Shown here piece after piece: positions 20,581 through 32,633 of a stretch of DNA of 64,000 nt. Every line of letters begins with the position of its first letter. The stretch's first letter is position 1. The DNA comes from Blasia pusilla (Eukaryota > Marchantiophyta > Marchantiopsida > Blasiales): assembly GCA_050084515.1 (NCBI GenBank), contig CM114275.1:6138001-6202000 (forward strand), in the 5' to 3' direction. Below the pieces are notes generated by a model. That model had not been told where the DNA came from and ran no database searches. It worked only from the letters and a program-made list of their open reading frames with translations. The position numbers and the translations under genes were made by a program.

Positions 20581-23500
20581 AGGAAAACAACATGGGAGTG
20601 TGCCCGAAGGTTTCGGGAAGATTTCTCGAAATTTCCGGTGGTATGTTAGAAACTTGAAATAGGTCTTTCTCCTCAAAATCTGGAAGTTATGGCTGAAAAC
20701 TGAAGATATTTTTAACAATTTATAAGCTTTATGGTTTGACCAGCTCAAACTTTAGCAAGTCTTCCCCCTCCCTACTTTCGCTTTCTGATATAACTCTCTT
20801 TTTGTGGTTCGCGAATTCAGGTATTCACATCCAAAATTGTAGTCATTACTCGTACATGTCCCGTTTCTGCGTTTTATCGAGTTGACTTGAACATACAACT
20901 CAAAACTTTACAGAACGAAAATCTTACACCAAGAAAATGAGTTCAAGAAGGATCCACCATGCCATGGACCCCGATCTAGATCATACCGGAAGATAAGTTG
21001 GCGGGACCAGGCAATCAAGTTGTTGAATTGAATCATTTCTCTTAATACCGTGGTCCTCAAGTCCTCAATGGCACATGGAAATGATCCACCCGATTCATGA
21101 AGCTCCGTGCAAGTGCTGAATCAGAACTTCGCTTGTCGAGCTTCAGAGCCATCACTCGGGCATGGGCACCATGATTTAAGATTTCATTTTACCAGATTGA
21201 TGGCTCTGCAGCTGAGCAAGAAGAGTTCTAAGGAGTACGTACGTCGAAACAAAAGCTTTCAAACATGTACATGTTCTGCCCTTCCTCAAGAGCTCCAGAC
21301 TTCAAATCTGGCTTCTCGTTCCAAGTACCATGAGCTTAAATGATGTCTTGAAGTCACAAGGTCCTCCGTTGATGGAATATGTTTAAAAAGAATCACGGCT
21401 ATCGGTCCATTACTCCTCACGATCACATGTAGGTAGGTCACAGTGTACGGGCGTCTAGATACCAATTGCTTGGTGACCATAGCTAGAATACATCCATCCA
21501 CGACGATGATTTGCTTGCCGAATAACAATTGCGTGGAATTGAAGACACAATGTACATATATATTCATGAAAGTTTAGTAAGTACTTACTAACCGGAATAT
21601 CCATGGCCACTGAATAAACTTAACAGAAATTACTTACATGAAGGAATTGTGAGTTGAAGAAGACCATAACCGTTACCAATATTTTCACCTGAATAGTTGA
21701 CGGAAATACCGAGATCAGAATTGAAACTACAAAGCCTCGAAAAAATTTTCATTGGATCACTAGATTATAAATGTGGTACCTAAATCCTATATATCTATTT
21801 GGAAAGGGATCGATATGAGCGATGGCAAAATCATGATTCCAAAGAAGAGTATATGCAAAATGGGCGAAAATGACCCCGACCAAGCTTGCCATGAAGTTAA
21901 CTGCGCTCAGGGCACGAGCACAACTATAGCCACATCTTGAGGCGGACCCTGAACCTGTACATTGAATTCCAGAATGTACGAACGTGGCACTGGATAATGG
22001 ATAATGTATCGTAAGATCATCCACGACTTCTCAACTGCTGCTATCAAACTATCCAAAAATCCATCTAAATTTATACAGATGCACAGACTACGTTTCATGA
22101 CTGTTTCGCTTCCGAATCAACATACAAATCTTGGTGTAAGATAGAGTGTGGAATGTAGCACACCAAATGCGAAGGAAATCACTGCAGGTCGGTAAGGCGT
22201 CTCCCAAAACATCAAGTTGCACAATCGTACGCTCGAGGACTTTCAATAGCCTTTTGAGGCAGCAGTACGTCCATCCATCCAATATTACACAGCTTCAAAA
22301 CTCAGAAATTCTGGAAATGGTTGCTGGTACAGATGAGTTATTAAAACGAACAGGCACATAGATCAGAGATTTTAAGTGCAAAGATTTCTAGACAAGGGAA
22401 GCTTAAGGGACCTCTTCCATCCACGTGCAGTGTTACATGAACTTTTGGGAGGATCTCGATTCCTCCCGTCCGACCGTATAGTCGGACGAAATTTTTTAGT
22501 CGAGATCTTCAAATAAAACAAAAATCCTTACGTTGTTCGGATATATGTGTAGATGGTTTATTGAACAAACAAAAAGGCTGACAGATTAGTGTATTAATTG
22601 GATTAGCCCTTAAGACCTAACTTCAGCACAAACAATATCTACCCACGCTCTAGCAATGGCGTCTCTGAACCTGAACCATCCCCAGAAGCCCATTGGCCAG
22701 GATCGTCTGTCGATAGAGATATTGATCATGAAAGGTGTACATATATTTGTACAACTTAGTCACAAGAACGAATTACATGTATAAATACAGTACCTATTCT
22801 ACTAAAAGTCATGATCAAATCTGTACCTTATGAACGCTGAGGGATCTCCGTATACATTTCTCTTGAGACCGTGTAGAATTGCTCAAGATGCCATGAGTTC
22901 CCGATGTGCCCAAGGCGCACGAGTTGCACTGTGATAGCTCATGAAAGGTCAGGACTGAGAGGTCAACCTCCATCAATTCAAATGACATGGATGCAATCCA
23001 CATTCAGTAATAGCAACGGGATTTCCCCAACAACCACTCCAGCGAAAACGGTCGACGAATTTGAACACGTGACCGTCTAGATCATAAATGGATTCCTGAA
23101 GGTGAAGGAAAAACTTGTACGCAGGGCGAAACTTAATCGAACCAGGCATCTGCGTTGTGTCAAGGACCCTAAACACAAAATCGAATGAAATTCAATGAAG
23201 TTAAGGCTGGAAGTCTGTCCTTCTAGCCGCGAGAACAAACTTGACGTAAAATCCCGAAGCACCGAATCATTCGCTTAAGAGAATCCATTGCACGAATTTC
23301 TGTATCCATGAGCATGAAATGTACTGTGCATAGACTTGTTACAGATGTGTACATAATTTGCGCACTGGTTGGGCGTGACCTATATAGCTGTATCTAACTT
23401 CGTCGAGCGATGTCGTCAGGTAAACAGCCTTACGAATCCCAGACTTGGAAACCATTCCCGAAGAGTTTCACATCCGCGTGACTCCCATACTTCCATCATT

Positions 23501-25750
23501 CTCATTTGTTCAGGAAGAGCCATCCAGGTCTACATTAGTGGTAATTTAATGTCACAAGTACGCTTTCTCACTCGGACTGCCAGAGCCAGACTAGCTATGC
23601 CGTCTGATGAATTCCTGACCGCCCGATCCAGTTTGAATGAATGGGAAATGGACCAGAAAGGCATAATCGGATCGCACCGGAGGATCGACCAGTGCCGGAA
23701 GAATACGGGTCTAGTCATGTGTATCTTGAGTAGTCTGGTGCCAGAGTAACCAGCTATCGCGCGCTAGCTGTAACGTGCATACGGAAGATGCTATCGAGTC
23801 GGACCTTCCGAAACCCGAAGTGAATATCTCGAGTGTCAGATGTAGAGCTAGACCGAGTGCATGAAGAAAAAGGCAGATGCTGATCGTGTTCGGTCAATCA
23901 CGCCTCCAATTCGGACTCATCCCCGAAAAGCTGACAAACCTTAAGGCCAGTCATAGTCGTCGAGCTCCAGCCTGTCTGGTGCTACCGATGGTACGTGCAT
24001 TGAACCTGTAGAGCAGTGATGAACGGTGTTACGGTGCTACTGTAGGTGCATGACTTCTTGATTTGACAACGGCGGCAGCAACAAGAAACTTACTCATATC
24101 GATTCCGGGAACGCGATTCATGAGGACTCTCTCATAATCTCGTTAGCACTATGTACAGGTAGCTACAAAAACTACAACCGTATACGAGCACTTGATCGAT
24201 CCTACAGATACATAAATTGATACTAAGTACACACATGACTAGCTCACGTATGTACGTACCTAGTTAGCCGGGTACACACCTCAGCACCGAAAATGGCTGT
24301 TTAGCTCAGCTATGTACTTCGCTACAGGAGGTGACGACACGATTTAATATCGTAGAGGTCGTTTATCGCGGACAGTCTGAATCCGTCCATGATCTAGCTA
24401 GCTAGATACAATGCCAGACGGAACCTGAGAGAGCAGAACTTCGTGAGGAGTTCCGGAGGACGAAAAGAGATTTATTTAGAAATTGAAGAACGGTTGGCTG
24501 GTGCCATCTCTGCAACTCAACACGCCTCCCATAAACTTCTGTCTGTAGTTGTCCTGAAGGTTTAGCACTGTCCAGAACTCCGTAGGCGTAAAAGTGGCCT
24601 CGAGGCCCAAAACATGGTCGGATGCGCGAATAACGGATCGTGGGACGCTGCACACACGATCGTCAAAGATATGTGTGCTGCGGGTGAGGTACAGGTTCTT
24701 TCTGAAGCGTGGAAGCTTTCGGCGGTCTTCCGTGGCAGCCTTCGTGCCGGAGTGAAATTCAGTGAATCTACGCGCACGAGTCAAATCGCAGGTCTTACCT
24801 ACTTGACCGGCATCTATCTCACCTGTGTCATAGGAAGGGGAGGGGCGTTCTTATCGTCAAAGAGGTCCCACATTTTTCCCCGGCGATAGAGCCAGAACAC
24901 TGTGCATTGATCGCATGCCGGGTCGGCCCACTCTGGGCGGGTGGCTATTGGGTTCCGGTCCTCCGGGAGTCCATCCACGTTTCCGGATTCTCGTCCGATA
25001 GCATAAGTGAGCGGCGGTACGAGATCGCACCGGGGACAGGGCCCGGGTAGTATTTCCGTGAGAACCGGTAGAACCGGTAAATTCCGATTTTTTTCTCTTC
25101 CCGGTCGGCTACAGAGATACATACAAATACAAAGAAGGAGCTCCCTATACCGTCGGGTTTTTAGCCGGTACTTCGGAAACTGGATCGACAATTCTCGCGG
25201 CTAGCACGTAACCCGGGTTCTCCCCGGACATTGACCGGGGATTTGGTAAAGTATCCATCCATGAGCATGAACATGAAGGCATAGATGATGTATGGGCGGA
25301 GAGTTTGGAATTCGAAAATGTGAGGTGGGATGTTATTATATTCACGTCCACTTTCACCTTCCAAATTCTTATACTCGAAATCTCTCTTTTCTTATTAACA
25401 TTCGAAAATTTCCTCTTTTTTTGAAAAAATCCCTCTTCTTTTTAAATTCGAAGTTTTCTTTTATATTTAATAACTTTAAATCTTAGTTATTTAAATTCAT
25501 GCATTCAACGGGTTTAGGACATGTGATTTGGTGCTAATTTTTCAAATAATTACATCAAATGTACCCCCAAATTCCTTGTCAATATGTTCATGTGATTGAT
25601 TGCACAAGCTTCATTGCACTCCTTGGCCGTATGACTTGTACAAAGTGGTTTCATAACATAATATGAATATAGTTGCAACTGCCAAAAAATTACCCACAAG
25701 ATGACGAACATGCACCTCTCCTCTCAAGTAGTGTACCCTATTTTCCAGGG
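20581..25750. other. Sequence without a recognised gene
   Basis: Base composition here is more balanced than in the flanking AT-rich DNA, and many short open frames exist on the minus strand (for example near 21286-21567, 22973-23176, 24476-24784 and 24814-25191), some next to plausible splice sites. None resembles a family I know. It may be an eroded multi-exon gene or old transposon DNA. No feature is claimed. Confidence 0.4.
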
Positions 25751-25758
25751 TAGTAAAG

Positions 25759-26262
25759 TGTCACGTCTTTTAGGATAGATGGGTGAGATCTAGTAGAACA
25801 TCTTTGCGAGTAATGGAGGACATGCTCGGGAGGTCGAGGATGACATGCCGAGGCCCTGGGAAACCTGAAAGAGCATGTTTTCCCTTCGTTTCGGCTTGGA
25901 GCTATGTTGCAGAACTTACTATTTTAGGTAAGTACCATTTTCAGTGTATGGTCGACTTTCTATTTTTGGTAAGTGACCCTTGACCTCCTACATCAGGTCA
26001 AGAGCCAAGAAGGTGACTTGGGAGCATAGGTTACCATGGAGAGAGCTTGGGAGAGGGGAGGGGTATACCTCAAGGAAAGAGAGCTTGAGAGCTCATTCTC
26101 TTTTTTTTGAACCTCTTGGCATGAGACGGCGAAGCTATGGTCTTGCTCATCTTGTGTGTGTAACCCAAACCTCTTATTAGGAGAGTGGGTTTGGTTTGTC
26201 ATTGAGAGAGACATGTGAGAGTGCACACATTTGAGAGCTATGGTGTTGAGAGAGATTGGATC
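25759..26262 (+). repeat. Terminal block A, 5' end of copy 2
   Basis: It starts TGTCACGTCTTTTAGGATAG and runs to ...gattggatcttgattta, after which the leader continues (caaagagagaatgag). The same A end joins block B directly in the A-B units (gattgaatcttgattta|ttggagatat at 33263/33264), which defines the A/B boundary. Confidence 0.7.
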
Positions 26263-28209
26263 TTGATTTACAAAGAGAGAATGAGATGAGTGAGAGAGCT
26301 TCATGGGGTAGCTCGTTGGTCACTTGCTGGTTTTGCAGGCTGGGGATCGTATTCCCTGTTCAGCGATTCAATGGAGTGCTCACCGGAGCCGGAGCCGCTC
26401 ATTTTTTATGTTTCCTTTGCCGATTTTTCGTGTGGAAGAGTGGCGCGCGGAAGCGTTGCCCAATTTTTAATAGGGATTGAGTATGGGGGCAAATTTCTCC
26501 ATGTCGGTGCTCTCAGGAGCACCATGTAGCTTTTTGATTTGTGTTTTCATAGGTTTTATATTTTTTTTGGGAGAAACCAATGTAGAAGCGCTGCCAAATT
26601 TTGTGTAGGAGAAAGAGACGTTGGGCTTTACGACAATCTCTGTCAGTTTTTACTAAAATGTTCAATTCAAAAAAAAAAATTTGATGCCATCGTAGATTGT
26701 GAAGCTGTTCACTTTGTACAATAAATAGTGCACAATTTGGAGTTGTGAGAAAAAAATTATGGTCAATCTTGCAAAATTGCCATTGCTAGGCTATTTTTAG
26801 GGTTAAATTGTTCAAACCCTAAACCAGCTGCCACGCCGGCCGCGGCTATCGCCGGAATAGTCACCATCAACGGTCCAATGTCGATTTTCAACCATCACCA
26901 TCAATGGTCAACCGTCACCTTTAACGGTCAAACGTCACCGTCGACACTCCATCGTCACCATCGACGGTCAACCGTCACTATCAACGGTCTACCGTCGGCC
27001 GCCGCCGCCGCCTAGCATTGCTAGAGCCGCGTTTGGCCATTGTAGAGCCGCGTTTGGCCATTGTTCAGAGCCGCGTTTGGCTATTGTCCACCCTTGGTTG
27101 CCATTGCCGCCATTATGGAGTGGAGGGTCTTCCACGACGACTATTGATTCTCCGATTTGCGCCGCCACCACGTACTTTGTTTTGGCCTCACCGTCATCGC
27201 AATTTCGTCATCAACCAATGATGGCAGGTGACCTCGGGTTATGGTGTTTGAGTTTTCATTTCATTCTGCTATGTTGTGATTGGTAGCCGCTCGAGGAAAA
27301 TCGAGAACCGTGGCGTGACACCCGTAGCCGCAATGCGCCGCCGATTGTCGCGTCGTGCCGCTCGTGGCCACACCGCACCATCTCGATCGCAGAGCCGCTC
27401 CTTCACTAAGGAGCAGAGCATGCATGTTGCTGATTGAGAAGGGTATGCCGCGGAGTGTTGCATCCCATTATCGAGTGTCATGCCATTCATGGCCGTTCTG
27501 TGCCGCCAGTGCCGCATCGTACCGTTGGATCCGCACCGTATGTTGAGGAGGTTTGAGCAGCGTCAGTACAAGAGGAGTATGACTTGCTGATTAGAGGAGT
27601 TGTCTTCACGACCGAGTTGGGGTCGAGATTTTCAATTGCCAAGGAGCGGCATCGATATTATTATTGTCAGGTTACCCATTCTGGTCTCTTACCCTGCACG
27701 TGTGAGGGAATTCCGGGTATTGGGAAGTTATTTGGGATATTGGGTTCCGTGCTGATGGTGAGAGCATCGATGAGGTATGGGTTGAGGGGACAAAGACCTG
27801 TATGGGATGTCTAGAGTTGAGGATGGTTTGTCGATGAGACAATAGATCAGTTGATTTGCGACACCACCTTGCTTGTTGCCGCATAGCACACTTCTCAATG
27901 AGAGAGTGTAGATTGAGTGCCGCATGTTTAGTTTGAGTGATTGAGGGATTACTCGCGAGATTGAGAGTGATCGTATGAGAGGGGCACGTAGGCCATCACG
28001 GCGTCCTTTCTTGACTTTGAGAGGCGAGGTAGTGGACCTGAGAGTAGCTCTGGAGTGTTTACCCGAAGTGGTGCGAGGTTTCGAGGGTCACCACATAAGA
28101 GACCACCCGATCTCCTTCTATGCCGTCTTCAGATTGAGGGGAGCATGTAGAGGAGTGTGTTAGTGATCCACCGTACATATTGAGTGGTCCTACCAGTTAG
28201 GCGTACAAG

Positions 28210-29301
28210 ATGGATGATCGGGGTAGAGGACCACATATGTTTTCGATTGTTGTAGGCACTATAGAGCTATACGACTTCATTGCGGAGTTTAGGAGTTGGT
28301 GTGACTCACAGCGGGTTAGGAACTCTAGAGAGTTCAACCTGTTTATAGCATGGAAAGATATGTTCCAGCATTTAGAGGGGGTGCCCATGGACGATCACCA
28401 TAAGTTCTTCCACATATATGCCCAAGAGATTGAGGCATGGCGACTCTACTATGACCCACACTATGTGTCATGGATGGAGCCGTTCCCAGATGAGGACGAG
28501 GAGTCAGGAGAGGTTACTTCCTCTTCCACTATTGATGTTTTAGGAGGGGTCACTCGCACTGGAGCAGTTGTACCGTCTGGTCGGGTTTGTCCCAGGTTCA
28601 ACCCTCTGGTTGAGTTCTTCGTTGAGTTGAGGGCGAGCTACCAAGGGGTACGGGCGGAGAAGTTGCGGAGCATCCATGACTTCCAGAGGCGCCTAAGTGA
28701 GAGTTTGCGTGAGGCTTACACTTGCTTGCGTCGGTTGATCAATGTCACTCAGGGGGTGACAGAGGCTCAGGCTATCCAATCATGGTAGGCAATGCTGGAC
28801 CGGACCCTGCGAGCACGGGTACGGGTACGGGAGGAGGTGCTTCTTATGAACACCTCCCCTACGTTGAGAGATGTTTTTAGGACCACCAAGAACATTGAGC
28901 GCAACATGGCGGAGGAGAGCGAAGCCACCATGGGTTCTGGGCGAGAGCAGTCATGATTGTCTGCACCACCACTGCAACAACGTAGACTCCGAGATAGGTT
29001 GACTGTGGCTTCACAACCTTAGGGAGGATATAGGGAGGCCGTACCACAGAGACTTCATATGCGGCTCAGCAACAACCGCCTACGATTACTTTTTGGTCAT
29101 GTGGTGGAGCCCATCATCAGCGTGATTGCACTCGTCAGGGTCATGAATGTGTGCCTCAGTATGGAGGAGGAGATGATGCTGCACCAGGAGGTTATCAATG
29201 TGACTATTTTCAGAGGTATGGTCACACACACGCCTGGTGTTTCACTTTACACCCTGAGTTACGTCCGCATCGAGGACCAGAGAGGGCACCAGAGCGAGTA
29301 G
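28210..29301 (+). pseudogene. Gag relic (copy 2)
   Basis: It starts at an ATG (MDDRGRGPHMFS) aligned with the same phrase in copy 1 and stays open to a TAG near 28786. It reads through the Gln codon that is TAG in copy 1. Frameshifts and stops follow near 28955. The nucleocapsid stretch reads FWSCGGAHHQRDCTRQGHEC and later CDYFQRYGHTHAWC. These are two CX2CX4HX4C zinc knuckles, each with one Cys replaced by Phe. Confidence 0.8.
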
Positions 29302-29344
29302 CCGGTCCGCATTTTAGGTGACTTATGAGTAGGAAAGGAGCATT

Positions 29345-30010
29345 TCTTGTAATCTTAGTTTGGAGGGTCGTCGATCACATGTAGTGAGGCACGATGATCG
29401 ACTGCGGTTGACTTTGGTCAACAGGATTGGCATGCCACGAGCAGCCTTTCCCACATTGGTGAGTTTTCCCGCTTCCTATGCATTCAAGGAGGCCGGACCT
29501 GGCTTGGTTTGGGATGACCATGTACAGAGGTTGGTGGAACCCAACGACGATGAGCGAGAGCGAGCGATGGGATTCCCCACAAGAGTGATGGCAGTACCGT
29601 CACTATCAGAGGCATCACGACGTCATGTCTTGGATCAGGCGATGGACCTGAACTGCTTGATATGGATTTTCAGCTTAGGAGTAGCTGAGCAATGTCGTTT
29701 GAAGATGCAACAGATCACATCAATTGCGTTGGTGAGCCCCATGCCTACCGAGACGGTTGAGGCAGTGGCTGGAGGCGAGACGCGAGGAGATCGACACACC
29801 AGGGATGATCGAGAGAGACACCCTTGGACTTCTTGGGATGTTTTGCAGGTATGCCAGGAGATGGTAGCCACAGCATTAAGCGTAGTTCAGGGATTGCACA
29901 TGGAGATCAGATTTTGCAGTTGGCTACACGAGAGCAGTCGAGTTCCATTGTTCGAGACGGGGTTGCACCATAGCAACCACCTACACCCGCGCTGGAGAGT
30001 CCTACCGTAG
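29345..30010 (+). pseudogene. Methyltransferase C-terminal remnant (copy 2)
   Basis: A 216-residue open frame covers the end of the methyltransferase and the linker to RT. It reads SFPASYAFKEAGPGLVW, ERERAMGFPTRVMAVPSLSE and ASRRHVLDQAMDLNCLIWIF, matching motifs IX-X of copy 1 and the DNMT3 C-terminus. Motifs I, IV, VI and VIII are gone, so it cannot act. The linker (about residues 115-216) has no recognised domain. It confirms that methyltransferase and RT lie in one pol reading unit. Confidence 0.8.
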
Positions 30011-30204
30011 TCACGATGGAGACTTGGGAGCCAGATTTGGGCCCTAAGATGACAAGAGGAGAGCGGCGCTGGATACATTAGTTCTTGAGGAATTATAAGA
30101 GTTGTTTTGCGTTTAGCATGCAAGATTTGGGTACGCTGAAGGGTCCAGGGATCCGCATTGAGTTATCGAGTGACACGGCAATCTTTCAACGACCCTACCG
30201 GTAT

Positions 30205-30845
30205 TGTCGTGCGCATACACATCGCTACACAACATACATCGCTGTCACCGGACACACACACAAACACGCATGATCCCATGCTAACTCATGGCATCCAAAC
30301 AACGAGGCAAGAAGAACCAAAATATCTCCAATAAAGTAAGATCCAATCTCTCTCTCCACCATCTCACACCATAGCTCTCAAAGGTGTGCACTCTCTCTCA
30401 TGTCAAACCAAACCCACTCTCCTAATGAGAGGCTTGGGTTACACTCACAAGGCAAGGTACCATAGCTCCGCCGCCTCATGCCAAGAGGTTCAACAAAGAG
30501 AGAATGAGCTCTCAAGCTCTCTCTCCTTGAGGTATACCCCTCTCCTCTCCCAAGCTCTCTCCATGGTAACCTATTCTCCCAAGTCACCTCCTTGGCTCTT
30601 GACCTGATGTAGGAGGTCAAGGGCCACTTACCAAAAATAGTAAGTCGATCATATACTCAAAATGGTACTTACCTAAAATAGTAAGTTCCTCAATATGGCT
30701 CCAAATGAGCCGAAACGAAAGGGAAACCTGCTATCTCAGGTTTCCAAGGGCCTCAGCAGGTCACCCTCGACCTACTGGGCGTGTCCTCCACTACTCATGA
30801 AGGCGCTCTATTAGATCCCACCGATCTATCCTAAAAGACGTGATA
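30205..30845 (-). mobile_element. Stand-alone A-B terminal unit inserted in RT (inverted)
   Basis: On the minus strand this 641-bp unit reads TATCACGTCTTTTAGG (30845, one change from TGTCACG), block A, then block B from 30331 down to 30205, ending CGCACGACA. It splits the RT codons for the stretch FQRPYRY..MERALFQS. Flanks are gtat and gtac, an imperfect 4-bp duplication. It behaves like a solo LTR of the same family, inserted after copy 2 had formed. Confidence 0.8.
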
Positions 30846-30849
30846 GTAC

Positions 30850-31670
30850 AGTGACATGGAGAGGGCTCTGTTTCAAAGTAAGAGCCAAGACTTGGTTGGA
30901 GCAGGACTAGTGGAGATGTCGCATGGAGAGTATGCATTTGCCACTGTCATGCCCGCAAAGAAGGATATGCATGGCAACTGGATGGATAGGCAGATGTGTG
31001 GAGATTACTGACCTATCAATCGGCAGACGAAGTCTGATAGGTTTGCCATGCCCATCCCTGAGGAGATCTTTGATGTTATTGGGCATGCAAAGGTCTTCAG
31101 TTCGTTAGATCTTCAAGCCGAATACCATCAGCTGCCTATCAGATTGGAGGACATACAAAAGACGGCATTTTGGGGCATCGATCCTTACGGGAAGGATTTT
31201 TTGTATCAGTGGCGGTTCTTACCATTTGGGTTAAAGAACGCCCCGGCTGAGTTTAAGAGGGTCATGGATAGGATCTTGGCAGGTCTGGATTTTGCTAGGT
31301 GTTATATTGATGACATCGTAGTCTTTAGCGCCACGGTTAAGGAGCATGAGCGACATCTGGAGGAGGTGTTTCGACGAATGCAATTACATGGGTTGAAGCT
31401 ACATCTTGGCAAGTGCAAGTTCTTCTAAGACCAGATTGAGTACCTAGGTCATACGATATACCTAGAGGGCCTTGGTGTGGAGCAGACAAAGATAGAGGCT
31501 ATTTCATGCATTCCACGCCCTAGAGATGTGAGTCAAGTTCGTGCATTCATGGGATTGGAGAACTTCTATCGACGATATGTAAAGGGTTTCAATTCGATTG
31601 CAAAGCCGCTAACCTTGCTAATCAAGGTGGATCAGGAGTGGCATTGGGGAGATGAGCAAGAGAGAGCATT
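30850..31670 (+). pseudogene. Reverse transcriptase remainder (copy 2)
   Basis: After the nested unit the RT continues. The open stretch 31048-31428 holds FSSLDLQAEYHQLPI, FLPFGLKNAPAEFKRVMDRI and CYIDDIVVFSAT. A TAA near 31426 follows KCKFF, then the connection domain (RAFMGLENFYRRYVKGF) runs to 31670. RNase H and most of the integrase are deleted beyond this point. Confidence 0.85.
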
Positions 31671-31739
31671 TTAGTTGCTCAAGGACAAATAAGGCCTTAT
31701 GCTAAGGCGTAAGCCTTAGTCTTAGCTGCTCAAGGACAA
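31671..31739. repeat. Filler DNA with flanking 18-bp repeat at a deletion scar
   Basis: Two copies of ttagYtgctcaaggacaa (31671-31688 and 31722-31739, one mismatch) flank 33 bp of filler containing CTAAGGC-GTAA-GCCTTAG. On the right the sequence resumes at the point equivalent to 18536 of copy 1. It marks the join of a ~1.3-kb deletion that removed RNase H and the integrase core. Confidence 0.75.
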
Positions 31740-31744
31740 GATAC

Positions 31745-32445
31745 GGTGAAGAGAGGATTACGCAAGTATGGCTTGCAGAGAGATCACCTAGGAGATTGGG
31801 ACCTCCAGTTGCCATGGTTGGCGATGGGATAGAGATTCAGCAAGCATGCATCCTTTGTGTCTTTCTCACCATACTTGCTTTTGTATGGCCGAGAGCCAGA
31901 TTTACCTGCGGCCATTCGTCGAGATGTTGGTGAACCTTGATGACCCTGATGTATGGATGCAAGCATATTCTTAGAGGGTTGAGTTGTTTCGGAGAGTGAT
32001 ATCCATGGCGTTTGAGAATTTGGCGATTGCGCAGCATCAAGATACATTGAGGTATGCGACTATTTGGGGCGGTGGTTATCAACCTACTATCCAGAGATTT
32101 CATCAGGGAGACTATGTCTACTTGCAGCAGACAGTATCCACGACGTCGAATGTGACTACATGGTGCACCATCTTGAGAGTGCGTGAGATTTTGCCATCAG
32201 GTGTTCTCTTATTGGAGGGGCATGATGGTATGATTTGGAAGGACCATGTGAATATTGACGATACAGTTCATCCAAGCTTAGCAGTAGTTCTTGCAGGCTT
32301 GCGATGTATGTTGTGTGGTTCTGCCCGTGGTGCAGCTACTATGCTAGTCTGTGATGGATGTTCGAGAGGATGGCATATGGCATGCTTGACGCCACCTCTC
32401 ACTAGGGTTCCTTGGGGACGATGGATGTGTCCCATATGTACATAG
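31745..32445 (+). pseudogene. Integrase C-terminus fused to PHD finger (copy 2)
   Basis: After two stops near 31935-31975 the frame is open from 31984 to 32445 (153 residues). It covers the integrase tail (IQRFHQGDYVYLQQTVSTTS, LLLEGHDGMIWKDH) and, without a break, the PHD finger LRCMLCGSARGAATMLVCDG, CSRGWHMACLTPPL, RWMCPICT. All eight zinc ligands are kept. A 21-bp deletion removed RNCAPCHLP, present in copy 1, just before. The unbroken frame is the best evidence that the PHD finger is part of the integrase polyprotein. Confidence 0.88.
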
Positions 32446-32633
32446 AGTAGGTAGTTCTACATTCTGACTTATGGCTGTGACATGGATGACAAGAAGGCGA
32501 CTAACGATGGGGCCACATGAGCACCTGGTCTTCTTGCTCTTAACGTCCGAGAGATGTATGTCATGGTAGGTAGGGATAGATGGCTATCTGGAGTTAGAGG
32601 GACCTAACCACCTAGTAGGGGGGCGATTGGAGA

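Noticed and set aside
24476-25364. Overlapping minus-strand frames that might be exons of one gene
   Set aside because: Splice sites can be imagined, but no translated piece resembles a known family and frames disagree.
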